Assembly (NCBI GenBank): GCA_944325595.1 | Contig: CALVAQ010000005.1 | Coordinates: 1 to 64,000, forward strand | Length of the DNA: 64,000 nt | Origin: Candidatus Gastranaerophilales bacterium | GTDB taxonomy: Bacteria > Cyanobacteriota > Vampirovibrionia > Gastranaerophilales > Gastranaerophilaceae | Direction of reading: 5' to 3' | In this document: piece after piece, positions 25,909-34,205 of the stretch | How the letters are laid out: each line of letters opens with the position of its first letter | Numbering within the stretch: position 1 is the first letter of the stretch | Program-made: the position numbers and the translations under genes | Notes under the pieces: model-generated | Database searches by the model: none | Told to the model about the DNA's origin: nothing | Seen by the model: only the letters and a program-made list of their open reading frames with translations

Positions 25909-26775
25909 TTACGCTTTGGCTTCTTCTTTTTCAGTCAAAATTCTGTATGCCTGAGAGTTTATCTCGCCGCCCACAAGAAATATCAAAGAAGTGTAATAAA
26001 GCCATACCATCAGCATAACAAACGCACCGATGGAGCCGTAAACACGGTTGTAGGTGTGCAGGTTGTTGATGTATATAGAAAAGCACCATGAACCGAACAT
26101 CCAGCAGAAACAGAAAAACAATGTACCGGGCAGGGCGCTTTTGCTCTTTATTTTTTCAGAACCTTCAGATGCAGGCAAAAGGAAATAATTCAAATATGCC
26201 ATAACATACAAAGCAATAAAAGAAACAAACCATCTGCCTATTAACAGGAAATTGATAAACAAAGATGAAAGATTTACAAAGTTCAGCACAAACATCAAAA
26301 TTACTTTACCGAAAATTATGAGGTTTATTGTGATGAACATTACAAAAACGTTTACAAAAACCATAAGAATTGACAATGTTCTTGTGCTGATAAGACTTCT
26401 GTGCTCATCAATACCCAGTGCTCTGTTCAATCCTTTTATCATACAAAAAATTGCATTTGAAGAAAGAAATACTGTCACAAAGAAACCGAATATTGCAAGC
26501 AGTCCGCCGTGCTGAAAAATCATTACTTCATTGAGAACTTCTTTTATCAGGTTGACTGAATCCGTCGGAGCAACGGTGTCAAGAAAGCGTATAATCGGCA
26601 TAAACAATGACTTTTTTCCGAGAAGCGTGAAAAATGACATCATAAAGAGCATAAAAGGAAAAATTCCTATAGCAAACCAGAACCCCATTTCTGCCGCCAT
26701 TCCGAGAAAATCGTCTATTATTATTCGATTGATGAGATTCATCAAATATTTTTTTGTACCGTCTAATATACTCAT
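25909..26775 (-). CDS. YihY/BrkB-family inner membrane protein
   Basis: This 288-residue protein has about six transmembrane segments (for example FAIGIFPFMLFMMSFFTLLG, LAIFGFFVTVFLSSNAIFCM, LSILMVFVNVFVMFITINLI) and the conserved C-terminal pattern NRVYGSIGAFVMLMVWLYYT followed by LVGGEINS. The family was once annotated as ribonuclease BN by mistake; its molecular role is unknown, although transport or envelope roles have been suggested. The start overlaps the nrnA stop by one base (TAATG), so the two genes are translationally coupled. The length is typical. Confidence 0.9.
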   Translation of the reverse strand: MSILDGTKKYLMNLINRIIIDDFLGMAAEMGFWFAIGIFPFMLFMMSFFTLLGKKSLFMPIIRFLDTVAPTDSVNLIKEVLNEVMIFQHGGLLAIFGFFVTVFLSSNAIFCMIKGLNRALGIDEHRSLISTRTLSILMVFVNVFVMFITINLIIFGKVILMFVLNFVNLSSLFINFLLIGRWFVSFIALYVMAYLNYFLLPASEGSEKIKSKSALPGTLFFCFCWMFGSWCFSIYINNLHTYNRVYGSIGAFVMLMVWLYYTSLIFLVGGEINSQAYRILTEKEEAKA

Positions 26776-27737
26776 TACAAAACCTTTTTCACTTCATCAA
26801 TCAATTTTTCACACGCTATATTAATCGGTTTTCTTATCGTACAGCCGGCAGCAAAGGTGTGTCCCCCTCCGCCAAATACGGAAGCGACTTTACTGATATC
26901 GGCAGTTTTACTTCGAAGGCTTACTTTTGTAGTGTTTTCATCAACTTCTTTCAGAACAAAAGAGATTTCTGTAGTGTTGATTTGTCTCAGAGCCTCAACA
27001 ATTCCTTCAGTGTGGTCATTTTGTGCACCGAATTTTTCCATATCGCTGTTTTTTATACAGACATACGCAATTTTGTTGTTTTCCAGAAATTTTGCATTGA
27101 TAATGCTGTTTGCCTGTAAAAGCACCATTGGCTTGGGCTTTGACTCATAACAACACCTTGCGACATATGCGGCATCAGCACCGTATTCAATAAGTTTTGC
27201 TGCTTTTTTTAGTGTATCCGATTTTGTATTTTCAAATCTGAAACATCCCGTGTCAGTCAAAACAGCGGTATAAAGAGAAATTGCCGTATTTTTATCCGGC
27301 GTCAGTGAAAGTTCTTCAAAGATATCGAGCAAAACTTCTCCAGCACAGGAAGCATCAGCTCGTACAAAATTTATATCGCCGTATCCGTTATTTGTTTTGT
27401 GATGGTCAATATTCATTTTGACTTTTGCATTTTCAAACAGCGGCAAAGCTGCTGCCATTCTGTCTTTTGCTGCAATATCCACAGCTACAGCCAAATCAAA
27501 AACCTGTTTTAAATCAAGTTCTTCCGGCTTTTTTACGTTTCGGATGAACGGAAGAAAATGGTATATATCCGGTATTTTGCCTACCGTAACCATTACGGCT
27601 TCTTTGCCGAAATGATTTTTTATTGTCTGATACAGCGCACACATACTGCCCAGTGTATCTCCGTCCGGATTGACATGCGAAAATATCACTATAGAGCTTG
27701 ATTTTTCTATCGTTTCTTTAAATGATTTTAAATCCAT
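26775..27737 (-). CDS. nrnA: DHH/DHHA1 phosphoesterase, NrnA-like nanoRNase / pAp phosphatase
   Basis: This 320-residue protein has the DHH domain motifs. FSHVNPDGDTLGS is near residue 20, VAVDIAAKDR near 80, the DHH triad in MNIDHHKTNNGYGD near 115, and TAVLTDTGCFRF near 170. The C-terminal DHHA1 domain carries the substrate motif GGGGHTFAAGCTI at about 290. Family members degrade 2-4 nt RNAs and dephosphorylate pAp. The ATG at 27737 is preferred over an in-frame start 54 bp upstream, which falls in promoter-like sequence. There is no Shine-Dalgarno, and a TATAAT (minus strand, 27749-27744) ends 6 nt before the ATG, so the transcript may be leaderless. It is first gene of an operon with the BrkB-like gene. 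Confidence 0.9.
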   Translation of the reverse strand: MDLKSFKETIEKSSSIVIFSHVNPDGDTLGSMCALYQTIKNHFGKEAVMVTVGKIPDIYHFLPFIRNVKKPEELDLKQVFDLAVAVDIAAKDRMAAALPLFENAKVKMNIDHHKTNNGYGDINFVRADASCAGEVLLDIFEELSLTPDKNTAISLYTAVLTDTGCFRFENTKSDTLKKAAKLIEYGADAAYVARCCYESKPKPMVLLQANSIINAKFLENNKIAYVCIKNSDMEKFGAQNDHTEGIVEALRQINTTEISFVLKEVDENTTKVSLRSKTADISKVASVFGGGGHTFAAGCTIRKPINIACEKLIDEVKKVL

Positions 27738-27792
27738 AGAGATATTATAGTATAAAGTAAATTGATTAAGAAACAAATAAGGAAAAACCAAA

Positions 27793-28824
27793 ATGGAAGC
27801 GATTTTTCACGGATTTTTGACAGTTTTGAATCTGTTTTTGATAGTCGGGTGCTGTGTTGTGTTCACAAATGCAGTAGAGCATCTGGGCAAAATATATAAC
27901 CTTAACGAAGGCGCTGTCGGGAGTATTCTGGCTGCAGTCGGAACGGCTCTGCCGGAGACAATAGTTCCTCTTGTTGCAATAATAGGAGCTTATTTTGCAC
28001 ATACTGACGTAAATGTCGGAAAAGAAATCGGCATCGGTGCTATTTTGGGTGCACCGTTTTTGCTTTCCACTCTGGCTATGTTTGTGACGGGTCTTGCCGT
28101 TGTTATTTTTTGGAAGCTCGGAAAGCGTGAAAGAAAAATGAATGCAAACTATGTCGTAATGTTTCGTGACTTAAAATTCTTTTTCTTCAGCTACACTCTG
28201 GCAATTGCGGCAGGTTTTATTCCTTTTAAGCCGTTAAAATATCTATGCGCGGCAGCTTTGTTTGCATATTATCTGTTATATGTTTTCAGAACATTAAACT
28301 GCTCTCATTCACAGGGCACAGAGGACGCCGAACTTGAAGAACTTTTGTTTGAAAAAATATTCAGAAAATACAATACATTTCTTGTCTGGCTTCAGGTAAT
28401 CGTTTCTATAACTGCATTGATTTGTTTTGCTCATATGTTTGTCGGACAAATCAAGTATTTTGCACAATTGTTCAGCATAAATCCGCTTGTATTGAGCTTG
28501 ATTCTTGCTCCTATTGCAACCGAACTGCCGGAAAAATTCAACAGTGTACTGTGGGTAAGTCAGAAAAAAGACACACTTGCCCTCGGAAATATTACAGGAG
28601 CAATGGTTTTTCAAAGCTGTATTCCGACAGCAATAGGAATTCTCCTGACACCCTGGGTTTTTGGAACAGAATCCGTTATAAATATCATTCTTGTTTATCT
28701 TTCTACCGTTATTCTTTTTATCAACCTGTACAGAGACAAAGCATTCAGTGCACATATTCTTGTGACCTGCGGGTTGTTCTACCTTATTTACCTCGTATAC
28801 ATTATGTTTGATATTTTAAAATAA
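27793..28824 (+). CDS. CaCA-superfamily cation antiporter (sodium/calcium exchanger type)
   Basis: This 343-residue membrane protein has about ten hydrophobic segments and the two inverted alpha-repeats that form the ion path. The first is GSILAAVGTALPETIVPLVA with GIGAILGAPFLLS (about 42-95). The second is LILAPIATELPEKFNSVLWV with ALGNITGAMVFQS (about 238-280). The conserved acidic residues in PET and PEK are present. Such carriers exchange Na+ or H+ for Ca2+ or similar cations across the inner membrane. It is divergent from nrnA, and the 55 bp between them must hold both promoters. AAGGAAAA stands before the ATG. Confidence 0.85.
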   Translation: MEAIFHGFLTVLNLFLIVGCCVVFTNAVEHLGKIYNLNEGAVGSILAAVGTALPETIVPLVAIIGAYFAHTDVNVGKEIGIGAILGAPFLLSTLAMFVTGLAVVIFWKLGKRERKMNANYVVMFRDLKFFFFSYTLAIAAGFIPFKPLKYLCAAALFAYYLLYVFRTLNCSHSQGTEDAELEELLFEKIFRKYNTFLVWLQVIVSITALICFAHMFVGQIKYFAQLFSINPLVLSLILAPIATELPEKFNSVLWVSQKKDTLALGNITGAMVFQSCIPTAIGILLTPWVFGTESVINIILVYLSTVILFINLYRDKAFSAHILVTCGLFYLIYLVYIMFDILK

Positions 28825-28920
28825 ATTGTCATACACTCCCTCATTCAAATTAAATCGCTAAAGTTTGTATTTTTTTAACCGATATAATTTTTAACAAAAG
28901 GGAAAAGACGGAGAGCCAAC

Positions 28921-29550
28921 ATGCTGTTCAAAAGAAAATGTAAAATAACGTTTATTGCTCACGGAGCAACTATATATACGGAAGAAAATCGCATTTGCGA
29001 CAAGGAAAGCCACCCGCCGTTAAACGAAATCGGACAGGAAGAAGCCGAACGCATAGCAAAATGGATTGTCCTTCGCTCTCCGCAGGTAGACAAAATATAC
29101 ACGGGAGCTTCTCTCAGCTGTATACAAACGGCAAATTATGTAGCAAAAGAATACGGACAGGAGTTTGAAATCAGACCTGAGCTCAAAAATCAGGAATTTG
29201 GTATCTGGAAAGGTTTAAACTATCAGGAGATTGAAGAAAGATATCCTGAAATGCTGGACAAATACCACGAACTAACTTCAAGCTATGCTCCGGAAGGCGG
29301 AGAAACGCTTATCGAATTTGATAAGAGAGTAGAAGAAACGCTAAATCAGCTTATCGAAGAAAACCTCACAAAAAGAATTGTTGTCGTTACTCACTCAAAC
29401 TTTATACGTGCGGCAATAAGAAATGCTCTTGAGCTGCCTGTTGAGTTTCAAAACAGAGTGTTTATTCCGACGGGAAGCGCTTCTCAAATCAAATATTACA
29501 AAGGCTGGAATATTCTTATGTACAGCGGGCATGTGCCGTTAGTAATGTAA
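28921..29550 (+). CDS. Histidine phosphatase-fold protein with altered active site
   Basis: This 209-residue protein aligns well with the phosphoglycerate mutase-like/CobC branch of histidine phosphatases: N-terminal ITFIAHGATIYT, EIGQEEAERIAKWI, FGIWKGLNYQEIEERYP, the acidic PEGGETLIEFDKR, and the second His in VVVTHSNFIRAA. However, the usual RHG has become AHG, and the helix motif with a conserved Arg (SPLxRAxQTA) reads GASLSCIQTA. Both phosphate-binding arginines are therefore missing while both His and the acid remain. The enzyme may be inactive or use another substrate. Ribosome binding site GGAGAG is followed by the ATG. It is convergent with the S24 regulator; the two genes abut. Confidence 0.82.
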   Translation: MLFKRKCKITFIAHGATIYTEENRICDKESHPPLNEIGQEEAERIAKWIVLRSPQVDKIYTGASLSCIQTANYVAKEYGQEFEIRPELKNQEFGIWKGLNYQEIEERYPEMLDKYHELTSSYAPEGGETLIEFDKRVEETLNQLIEENLTKRIVVVTHSNFIRAAIRNALELPVEFQNRVFIPTGSASQIKYYKGWNILMYSGHVPLVM

Positions 29551-30180
29551 TTACCTTGCGACTCTTCCCCACCAGCGGACTTCGCCGATTACTTCAAAGT
29601 CAAATTCCTGATTTTTTGAAAAATCTATTTCAAAACTTCTGTATTTGCTGTTGTCTGACACAACCCTGATTGTGTCAGGCGGGATTTTTTGGAGTCGTTT
29701 TACATAAAGCTGTCCGTCCATCCTGATGCAGTATATTTTTCCGTCATAAATTTCAGTTCTTGCATGGTCAACAAGAAGGCTGTCACCGCCTTCTATGGTT
29801 GGCAGCATACTGTCTCCCTGAGCAAAAATCATCTCTGTTTGGTTTTTGCAGATACCCAAATCGTTAACAAGCTTTCTGCTGACTGGATATGTGGCAGTCT
29901 GGCTTTCATTATAAACAATAACCCCGTATCCCATACTTGCTACAACATCGCCTTTTACGGGAATATTTACACAATCGTCTTCGACAAGTAATATCTTGGA
30001 CTCTTGCAAATTCGCATTAAAATACGATTCCAGCGCCTTTATTTGTTTGTTGGAAAGCTCTTTTTCTTTTATCTGGCTGGCATACTGTCTTGTTACATCC
30101 AGTGCTTTTGCAGCCTGTGCGTATGAAATACTTTTTGAAAGTTTTCCTGTGAGTAATGTAATTGCCTGTTTTAAATTCAT
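29551..30180 (-). CDS. S24 (LexA/CI-type) self-cleaving-type transcriptional regulator
   Basis: This 209-residue protein has an N-terminal helix-turn-helix (SYAQAAKALDVTRQYASQIK, about 19-38) and a C-terminal S24 peptidase domain. The catalytic Ser lies in AQGDSMLPTIEGGDSLLVD (about 119-137) and the catalytic Lys in LYVKRLQ (about 160). The usual Ala-Gly cleavage site is not obvious; the equivalent loop reads VVASMGYGVIV. Such proteins repress phage or stress genes until signalled. Upstream, a perfect 16-bp palindrome (30218-30233) overlaps its likely -35 region and abuts the promoter of a divergent small-protein operon, so it probably controls both. No phage genes surround it. Confidence 0.87.
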   Translation of the reverse strand: MNLKQAITLLTGKLSKSISYAQAAKALDVTRQYASQIKEKELSNKQIKALESYFNANLQESKILLVEDDCVNIPVKGDVVASMGYGVIVYNESQTATYPVSRKLVNDLGICKNQTEMIFAQGDSMLPTIEGGDSLLVDHARTEIYDGKIYCIRMDGQLYVKRLQKIPPDTIRVVSDNSKYRSFEIDFSKNQEFDFEVIGEVRWWGRVAR

Positions 30181-30217
30181 TTCTCTGCCAATTTAACCTT
30201 AATCCTGTATAAATGAT

Positions 30218-30233
30218 GTTTACAATTGTAAAC
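30218..30233. promoter_or_regulatory. 16-bp palindromic operator
   Basis: GTTTACAATTGTAAAC is a perfect palindrome between the S24 regulator and the divergent operon, 6 bp before the -35 box of the plus-strand promoter. TTTACA within it could be the -35 element of the regulator gene. It is probably bound by the S24 protein. Confidence 0.65.
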
Positions 30234-30239
30234 CATTGC

Positions 30240-30268
30240 TTGACAAATGTAAAGCTAAAAATTATACT
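30240..30268 (+). promoter_or_regulatory. Near-consensus promoter of the small-protein operon
   Basis: TTGACA (30240-30245) and TATACT (30263-30268) with a 17-bp spacer. It faces the genes at 30439-31491. It is flanked by the palindrome at 30218-30233 and by TACAAATTTGTA at 30283-30294. Confidence 0.75.
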
Positions 30269-30282
30269 TTACTTAAAGTTGT

Positions 30283-30294
30283 TACAAATTTGTA
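30283..30294. promoter_or_regulatory. 12-bp palindrome downstream of the promoter
   Basis: TACAAATTTGTA lies about 15 bp after the -10 box and shares the half-site TACAA with the 16-bp palindrome upstream. A repressor bound here would block transcription. It is probably a second S24 operator. Confidence 0.5.
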
Positions 30295-30438
30295 CAAAAT
30301 TTTTCACAAAAACGAACCTAAAAAAATGCCTGACCCCCGAGATCAGGCAAGATATATACTTCATAAGTATAATATCACAAATTTTTTTCAGATTCAAATT
30401 TTTAACTATACTTGGGAAACAAAGGATTTTTATACTTC

Positions 30439-30657
30439 ATGCACTACACAAAAACTATCTACAACAAAGAAACATTGCTTGGCATGCTCAAATATTCAAT
30501 AGGGGCAATGATAGAAAACGACATTTGCTGCTTTTGTAAATATTTTCATGACAAAAGCAAAGAAACCTGCAGCAGTACTGATACCTGCGAACTAAATCTA
30601 TTTGAAGGTCTTTTAAAAAAAGTAAGGGAGAAAGAACATAAAAATGGAGCTCAGTAA
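30439..30657 (+). CDS. Small cysteine-rich protein of unknown function (72 aa)
   Basis: This small protein has a helical N-terminal half (YNKETLLGMLKYSIGAMIEN) followed by a compact cysteine cluster, CCFCKYFHDKSKETCSSTDT followed by Cys. That gives five Cys within about 21 residues, suggesting a metal site or disulphides. The start at 30439 is chosen because AAAGGA (30421-30426) lies upstream; an in-frame GTG-type extension to 30412 is less likely. It overlaps the next gene by 14 bp. No homologue is recognised. Its place under an apparently S24-controlled promoter suggests a stress-response or regulatory partner role, by inference. The possible RNA leader includes a hairpin at 30328-30348. 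Confidence 0.55.
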   Translation: MHYTKTIYNKETLLGMLKYSIGAMIENDICCFCKYFHDKSKETCSSTDTCELNLFEGLLKKVREKEHKNGAQ

Positions 30658-30832
30658 TGAACAAATAAGTATCATCGATTATGTAAAACAGGGATACTCA
30701 AACCTTGAAATTGCAGGGAAATTGGGGTATAGTCCTGATACAATAAAGAAAAAACTCTGCAAGATATACAAAATTTTTAATGTCAGAGGCAGAATAGCGT
30801 TAGTAAACCATTTGATAAAACAATCAAAATAA
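30644..30832 (+). CDS. Stand-alone LuxR/GerE helix-turn-helix protein (62 aa)
   Basis: Nearly the entire protein is a LuxR-type DNA-binding domain: ELSNEQISIIDYVKQGYSNL, then EIAGKLGYSPDTIKKKLCKI, then YKIFNVRGRIALVNHLI. The pattern matches the four-helix GerE fold with its LSxxExxVL and helix-turn-helix segments. There is no receiver or sensor domain, as in GerE. It overlaps the upstream cysteine-rich gene by 14 bp and lies 11 bp before the HAD gene, so it is the middle gene of a three-gene operon. It could act with a separate partner such as the small Cys protein. Confidence 0.75.
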   Translation: MELSNEQISIIDYVKQGYSNLEIAGKLGYSPDTIKKKLCKIYKIFNVRGRIALVNHLIKQSK

Positions 30833-30843
30833 GGCAAAATTTT

Positions 30844-31491
30844 ATGAAAAAAACGGCAATATTTGATTTGGACGGAACTTTACTGTACACACTTGAAGAC
30901 TTGACGGACAGTACAAACTATGCCCTTCAAAAATTCAATTTTTCAAAATGCACCGTTGAACAGGTTCGTTCTTATGTAGGAAACGGTGTTTACAAACTTA
31001 TTGAAAGAGCATTGCCGCTGGGCAGTGAAAACCCTGATTTTCAAAACTGTCTTGAAACTTTTAAAAAACATTATAAAGAAAATATGTACAACAAAACCCG
31101 CCCTTATGACGGCATTCCTGAGATGCTTGCGGAATTAAAGAAAAGAAACATTAATGTTGCTGTTGTATCAAACAAATTTGATGCTGCAGTAAAAGAACTC
31201 TGCTGCAAGTATTTTTCTAATCTGGTAGACATTGCTGTCGGGGAATCGCCGGATGTGAAGAAAAAACCTGCTCCCGACAGCGTTTTTGCAGTAATGAAAC
31301 ACTTTAATGCAGCACCTGATACTTGTGTATACATAGGTGACTCGGAAGTTGATATTCGGACGGCACAAAATGCCGGAATTGACTGCATAAGCGTAAACTG
31401 GGGATACAAAGACGAGTCTTTTTTGAAAGCAAACAATGCACAGGTTATAGTTTCGAGCCATGATGAACTTTTGAAAGAGATTTTGAAATAG
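30844..31491 (+). CDS. HAD-family phosphatase, phosphoglycolate phosphatase type
   Basis: This 215-residue protein has the four HAD motifs: [10 protein letters not shown] (motif I, nucleophile Asp), VVSNK (motif II), KKKPAPDSV (motif III Lys) and [17 protein letters not shown] (motif IV acids). The four-helix C1 cap inserted at about 16-80 and overall length match Gph-like phosphoglycolate phosphatases. It probably removes phosphate from 2-phosphoglycolate or a similar small metabolite. It is the last gene of the S24-adjacent operon, 11 bp after the LuxR-type gene. A substrate cannot be set from sequence. Confidence 0.85.
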   Translation: MKKTAIFDLDGTLLYTLEDLTDSTNYALQKFNFSKCTVEQVRSYVGNGVYKLIERALPLGSENPDFQNCLETFKKHYKENMYNKTRPYDGIPEMLAELKKRNINVAVVSNKFDAAVKELCCKYFSNLVDIAVGESPDVKKKPAPDSVFAVMKHFNAAPDTCVYIGDSEVDIRTAQNAGIDCISVNWGYKDESFLKANNAQVIVSSHDELLKEILK

Positions 31492-31499
31492 TTTTGATT

Positions 31500-31528
31500 T
31501 TTACAAAAACAAATTTTTCGCTTATACT
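31500..31528 (+). promoter_or_regulatory. lepA promoter, start codon 6 nt after -10
   Basis: TTTACA (31500-31505) and TATACT (31523-31528) with a 17-bp spacer. The lepA ATG begins at 31535, so transcription is expected to start at or next to it, giving a leaderless mRNA; no Shine-Dalgarno is present. Confidence 0.65.
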
Positions 31529-31534
31529 TACACT

Positions 31535-33346
31535 ATGAGCAGTACGAGAAACATTGACAGAGTAAGAAATTTTTGCATAATTGCCCACATTGACCACGGC
31601 AAATCGACACTGGCTGACAGACTTCTGGAGTATACAGGGACTGTTGCGCAGCGTGATATGCAAAACCAGCTTCTTGATTCTATGGATATTGAGCGAGAAC
31701 GGGGCATCACAATAAAACTCAATGCCGCAAGAATGAAATACAAAGCAAAAGACGGGCTTGAATACGAGTTGAATCTTATCGACACACCGGGTCATGTTGA
31801 TTTTTCTTACGAAGTATCCCGCTCTCTGGCTGCTTGTGAGGGAGCACTTCTTATTGTGGACTCAACACAGGGGGTTGAAGCACAGACACTTGCAAATGCA
31901 TATCTGGCTATTGATCAAAATCTTGAAATTATTCCTGTTATAAACAAAATAGATCTCCCTTCTGCCGATGTTGACAGAGTAAAAGAAGAAATTGAAGAAA
32001 TCCTCGGGATAGACTCCGAGCATGCTATACCCGCAAGTGCAAAAGCCGGTATAGGAATAGAAGAGATTCTGGAAGCGATAGTAAAATATGTGCCGGCACC
32101 AAAAGACACTTCTGACAAACCGTTAAGAGCACTGGTCTTTGACAGTGCCTATGATCCGTATCTCGGCACATTGTGCTTTTTCAAAATAGTAGACGGCAGC
32201 ATAAAAGTCGGGGATTCAATTAAATTTATGGCATCAGGCAACAAGTACGAAGTTGTGGAACTTGGTTATCTGAATCCAAACAGAGTTCCTGTAAAAGAAC
32301 TGAATACGGGTGATGTCGGTTATATGGCGTGTTCTATAAAAGAACTGACAAGGTTTGTCGGTGATACCGTCACACACGCAGACAAACCTGCAGCAGAACC
32401 GCTTCCCGGATACAAAGAGGCTCTTCCTGTCGTGTTCTCCGGTTTATACCCCGTTGACAACGAAGATTATCAGGACTTAAAAGAGTCTTTGGAAAAATTA
32501 AAACTAAATGATTCTTCCATAACTTTTGAACCGGAAACATCCTCTGCATTGGGGTTTGGTTTCAGATGCGGATTTTTGGGAATGCTGCACATGGAAATTG
32601 CACAGGAAAGACTGGAGAGGGAATATGACCTGTCTCTTGTCACAACAGCACCGTCTGTAGTATACAAAGTGCACAAAACTGACGGCTCTGTTGTTGAAAT
32701 CGACAATCCTGCAAATCTTCCGGATCCTCAATACAGAGAATATATAGAAGAGCCTTATGTAAAAGTAAATATAATTGCTCCGAATGAATACGTCGGAACA
32801 CTCATGGAACTTTGTCAGTCAAAACGCGGCATTTTTGTCAATATGCATTATATCGATAAAGTGCGTGTCGATTTGGAGTACGAAATGCCTCTGAGTGAAG
32901 TTATCATTGATTTTTATGACCAGTTAAAATCCAGAACAAAAGGCTATGCAAGTATGGATTATGAGTTTAAAGAGTACAAACGTTCAGACCTTGTAAAACT
33001 GGATGTAATGCTCGCAGGAGAAGTCGTTGATGCACTGAGTGCTATTGTTCACAAAGACAATGCTTTTTATGTGGGTCAAAAACTTACGGCAAAACTAAAA
33101 GACATCATTCCGAGACAAATGTTTGAAGTACCCATTCAGGCGGCTGTCGGAGGAAGAATAATTGCAAGAACAAACATAAAAGCTCTTCGAAAGAGTGTTC
33201 TTGACAAATGTTACGGCGGGGATATTTCAAGAAAGAGAAAATTGCTAGAAAAACAAAAACGAGGCAAAAAGAGAATGAAAGCCGTCGGAAAAGTAGAGGT
33301 CCCGCAAGAAGCATTTATGGCTGTATTGAGCCTGAGCGAAGAATAA
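31535..33346 (+). CDS. lepA: Elongation factor 4 (LepA), ribosome-associated GTPase
   Basis: This 603-residue protein has the full LepA layout. G1 is AHIDHGKST (18-26), the switch region is RGITIK, G3 is DTPGHVD, and G4 is NKIDLP. Domains II, III and V are EF-G-like, followed by the LepA-specific C-terminal domain ([20 protein letters not shown] and the basic [20 protein letters not shown] tail). LepA acts on ribosomes in assembly, initiation and back-translocation. A near-consensus promoter ends 6 nt before the ATG and no ribosome binding site exists, so the mRNA is probably leaderless. It is first in a cluster with rbgA and rnhB (10-bp gap, then overlap). Confidence 0.97.
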   Translation: MSSTRNIDRVRNFCIIAHIDHGKSTLADRLLEYTGTVAQRDMQNQLLDSMDIERERGITIKLNAARMKYKAKDGLEYELNLIDTPGHVDFSYEVSRSLAACEGALLIVDSTQGVEAQTLANAYLAIDQNLEIIPVINKIDLPSADVDRVKEEIEEILGIDSEHAIPASAKAGIGIEEILEAIVKYVPAPKDTSDKPLRALVFDSAYDPYLGTLCFFKIVDGSIKVGDSIKFMASGNKYEVVELGYLNPNRVPVKELNTGDVGYMACSIKELTRFVGDTVTHADKPAAEPLPGYKEALPVVFSGLYPVDNEDYQDLKESLEKLKLNDSSITFEPETSSALGFGFRCGFLGMLHMEIAQERLEREYDLSLVTTAPSVVYKVHKTDGSVVEIDNPANLPDPQYREYIEEPYVKVNIIAPNEYVGTLMELCQSKRGIFVNMHYIDKVRVDLEYEMPLSEVIIDFYDQLKSRTKGYASMDYEFKEYKRSDLVKLDVMLAGEVVDALSAIVHKDNAFYVGQKLTAKLKDIIPRQMFEVPIQAAVGGRIIARTNIKALRKSVLDKCYGGDISRKRKLLEKQKRGKKRMKAVGKVEVPQEAFMAVLSLSEE

Positions 33347-33356
33347 AGGAGCGGCT

Positions 33357-34205
33357 ATGGCTCATATCCACTGGTATCCCGGACATATTGCAAAAGCAGA
33401 AAAAAAGCTCAAGGAACTTTTGAACCTTGTCGACGTTGTCATAGAAGTTCTGGATGCAAGAATTCCGCAGAGTTCTGTTTATCCTGATATAAAAAAATTG
33501 CTCGGAGAAAAACCGAGACTTATTATTCTTAACAAAGCAGACCTCGCTGACGAAACAGACACAAAAGAATGGAAGAAACTTATTGAAAAAAGTACGGGAT
33601 ATCCTGTAATTTCATCTTGTGCCTCTCAAAATGCAGACATATCAATAATTGTCAACAAAGTTACAGAGCTTGCAAAACCCAAAATAGACAAGCTTGTAGC
33701 AAAAGGGCTTCTTCCCAGACCGGCAAGAGTAGTGGTTGTCGGTATGCCAAATGTGGGTAAGTCAAGTATTATCAATAAACTGATAAAAAAAGGCAAGACG
33801 AAAGTCGGAGCAAAAGCAGGTGTTACAAGACAGCAGCAGTGGGTAAGGGTAAACCCAAAAATAGATTTGCTCGACACTCCGGGGATTATTCCTCTGAAAC
33901 AGGAAGACCAGACAAAAGCGGGCAAACTAGCCATGGTAAACTCTGTCAGTGAAAATGCCTATGAAAACGAAGAAGTCGCTTCGGAATTGATTGATATTCT
34001 GAAAACAAAATACCCCGAACAGTTAAGGGAATACTACAAGCTGGAGAATGAATTTTCACTCGAAGCAATTGCCAAAAGCAGAAACTGGATTGTTAAAAAC
34101 GAAGAACCGGATGTTACCCGTACGGCAGTAATGGTTCTGACAGATTTTAGAGCCGGCAGAATAGGCAAGTTTACGCTTGACAATATGGAACAGCAGGATG
34201 AATAA
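33357..34205 (+). CDS. rbgA: Ribosome biogenesis GTPase YlqF/RbgA
   Basis: This 282-residue circularly permuted GTPase starts with HIHWYPGHIAKAEKKLKELL. G4 (LNKADLAD) comes before G1 (VGMPNVGKSSIIN, about 125), and G3 is DTPGI (about 170). The C-terminal helical ANTAR-like domain is present. RbgA assists late assembly of the 50S subunit. It follows lepA by 10 bp with a GGAG ribosome site and overlaps rnhB by 8 bp (ATGAATAA). The lepA-rbgA-rnhB cluster is therefore one translation and RNA maintenance operon. Confidence 0.95.
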   Translation: MAHIHWYPGHIAKAEKKLKELLNLVDVVIEVLDARIPQSSVYPDIKKLLGEKPRLIILNKADLADETDTKEWKKLIEKSTGYPVISSCASQNADISIIVNKVTELAKPKIDKLVAKGLLPRPARVVVVGMPNVGKSSIINKLIKKGKTKVGAKAGVTRQQQWVRVNPKIDLLDTPGIIPLKQEDQTKAGKLAMVNSVSENAYENEEVASELIDILKTKYPEQLREYYKLENEFSLEAIAKSRNWIVKNEEPDVTRTAVMVLTDFRAGRIGKFTLDNMEQQDE

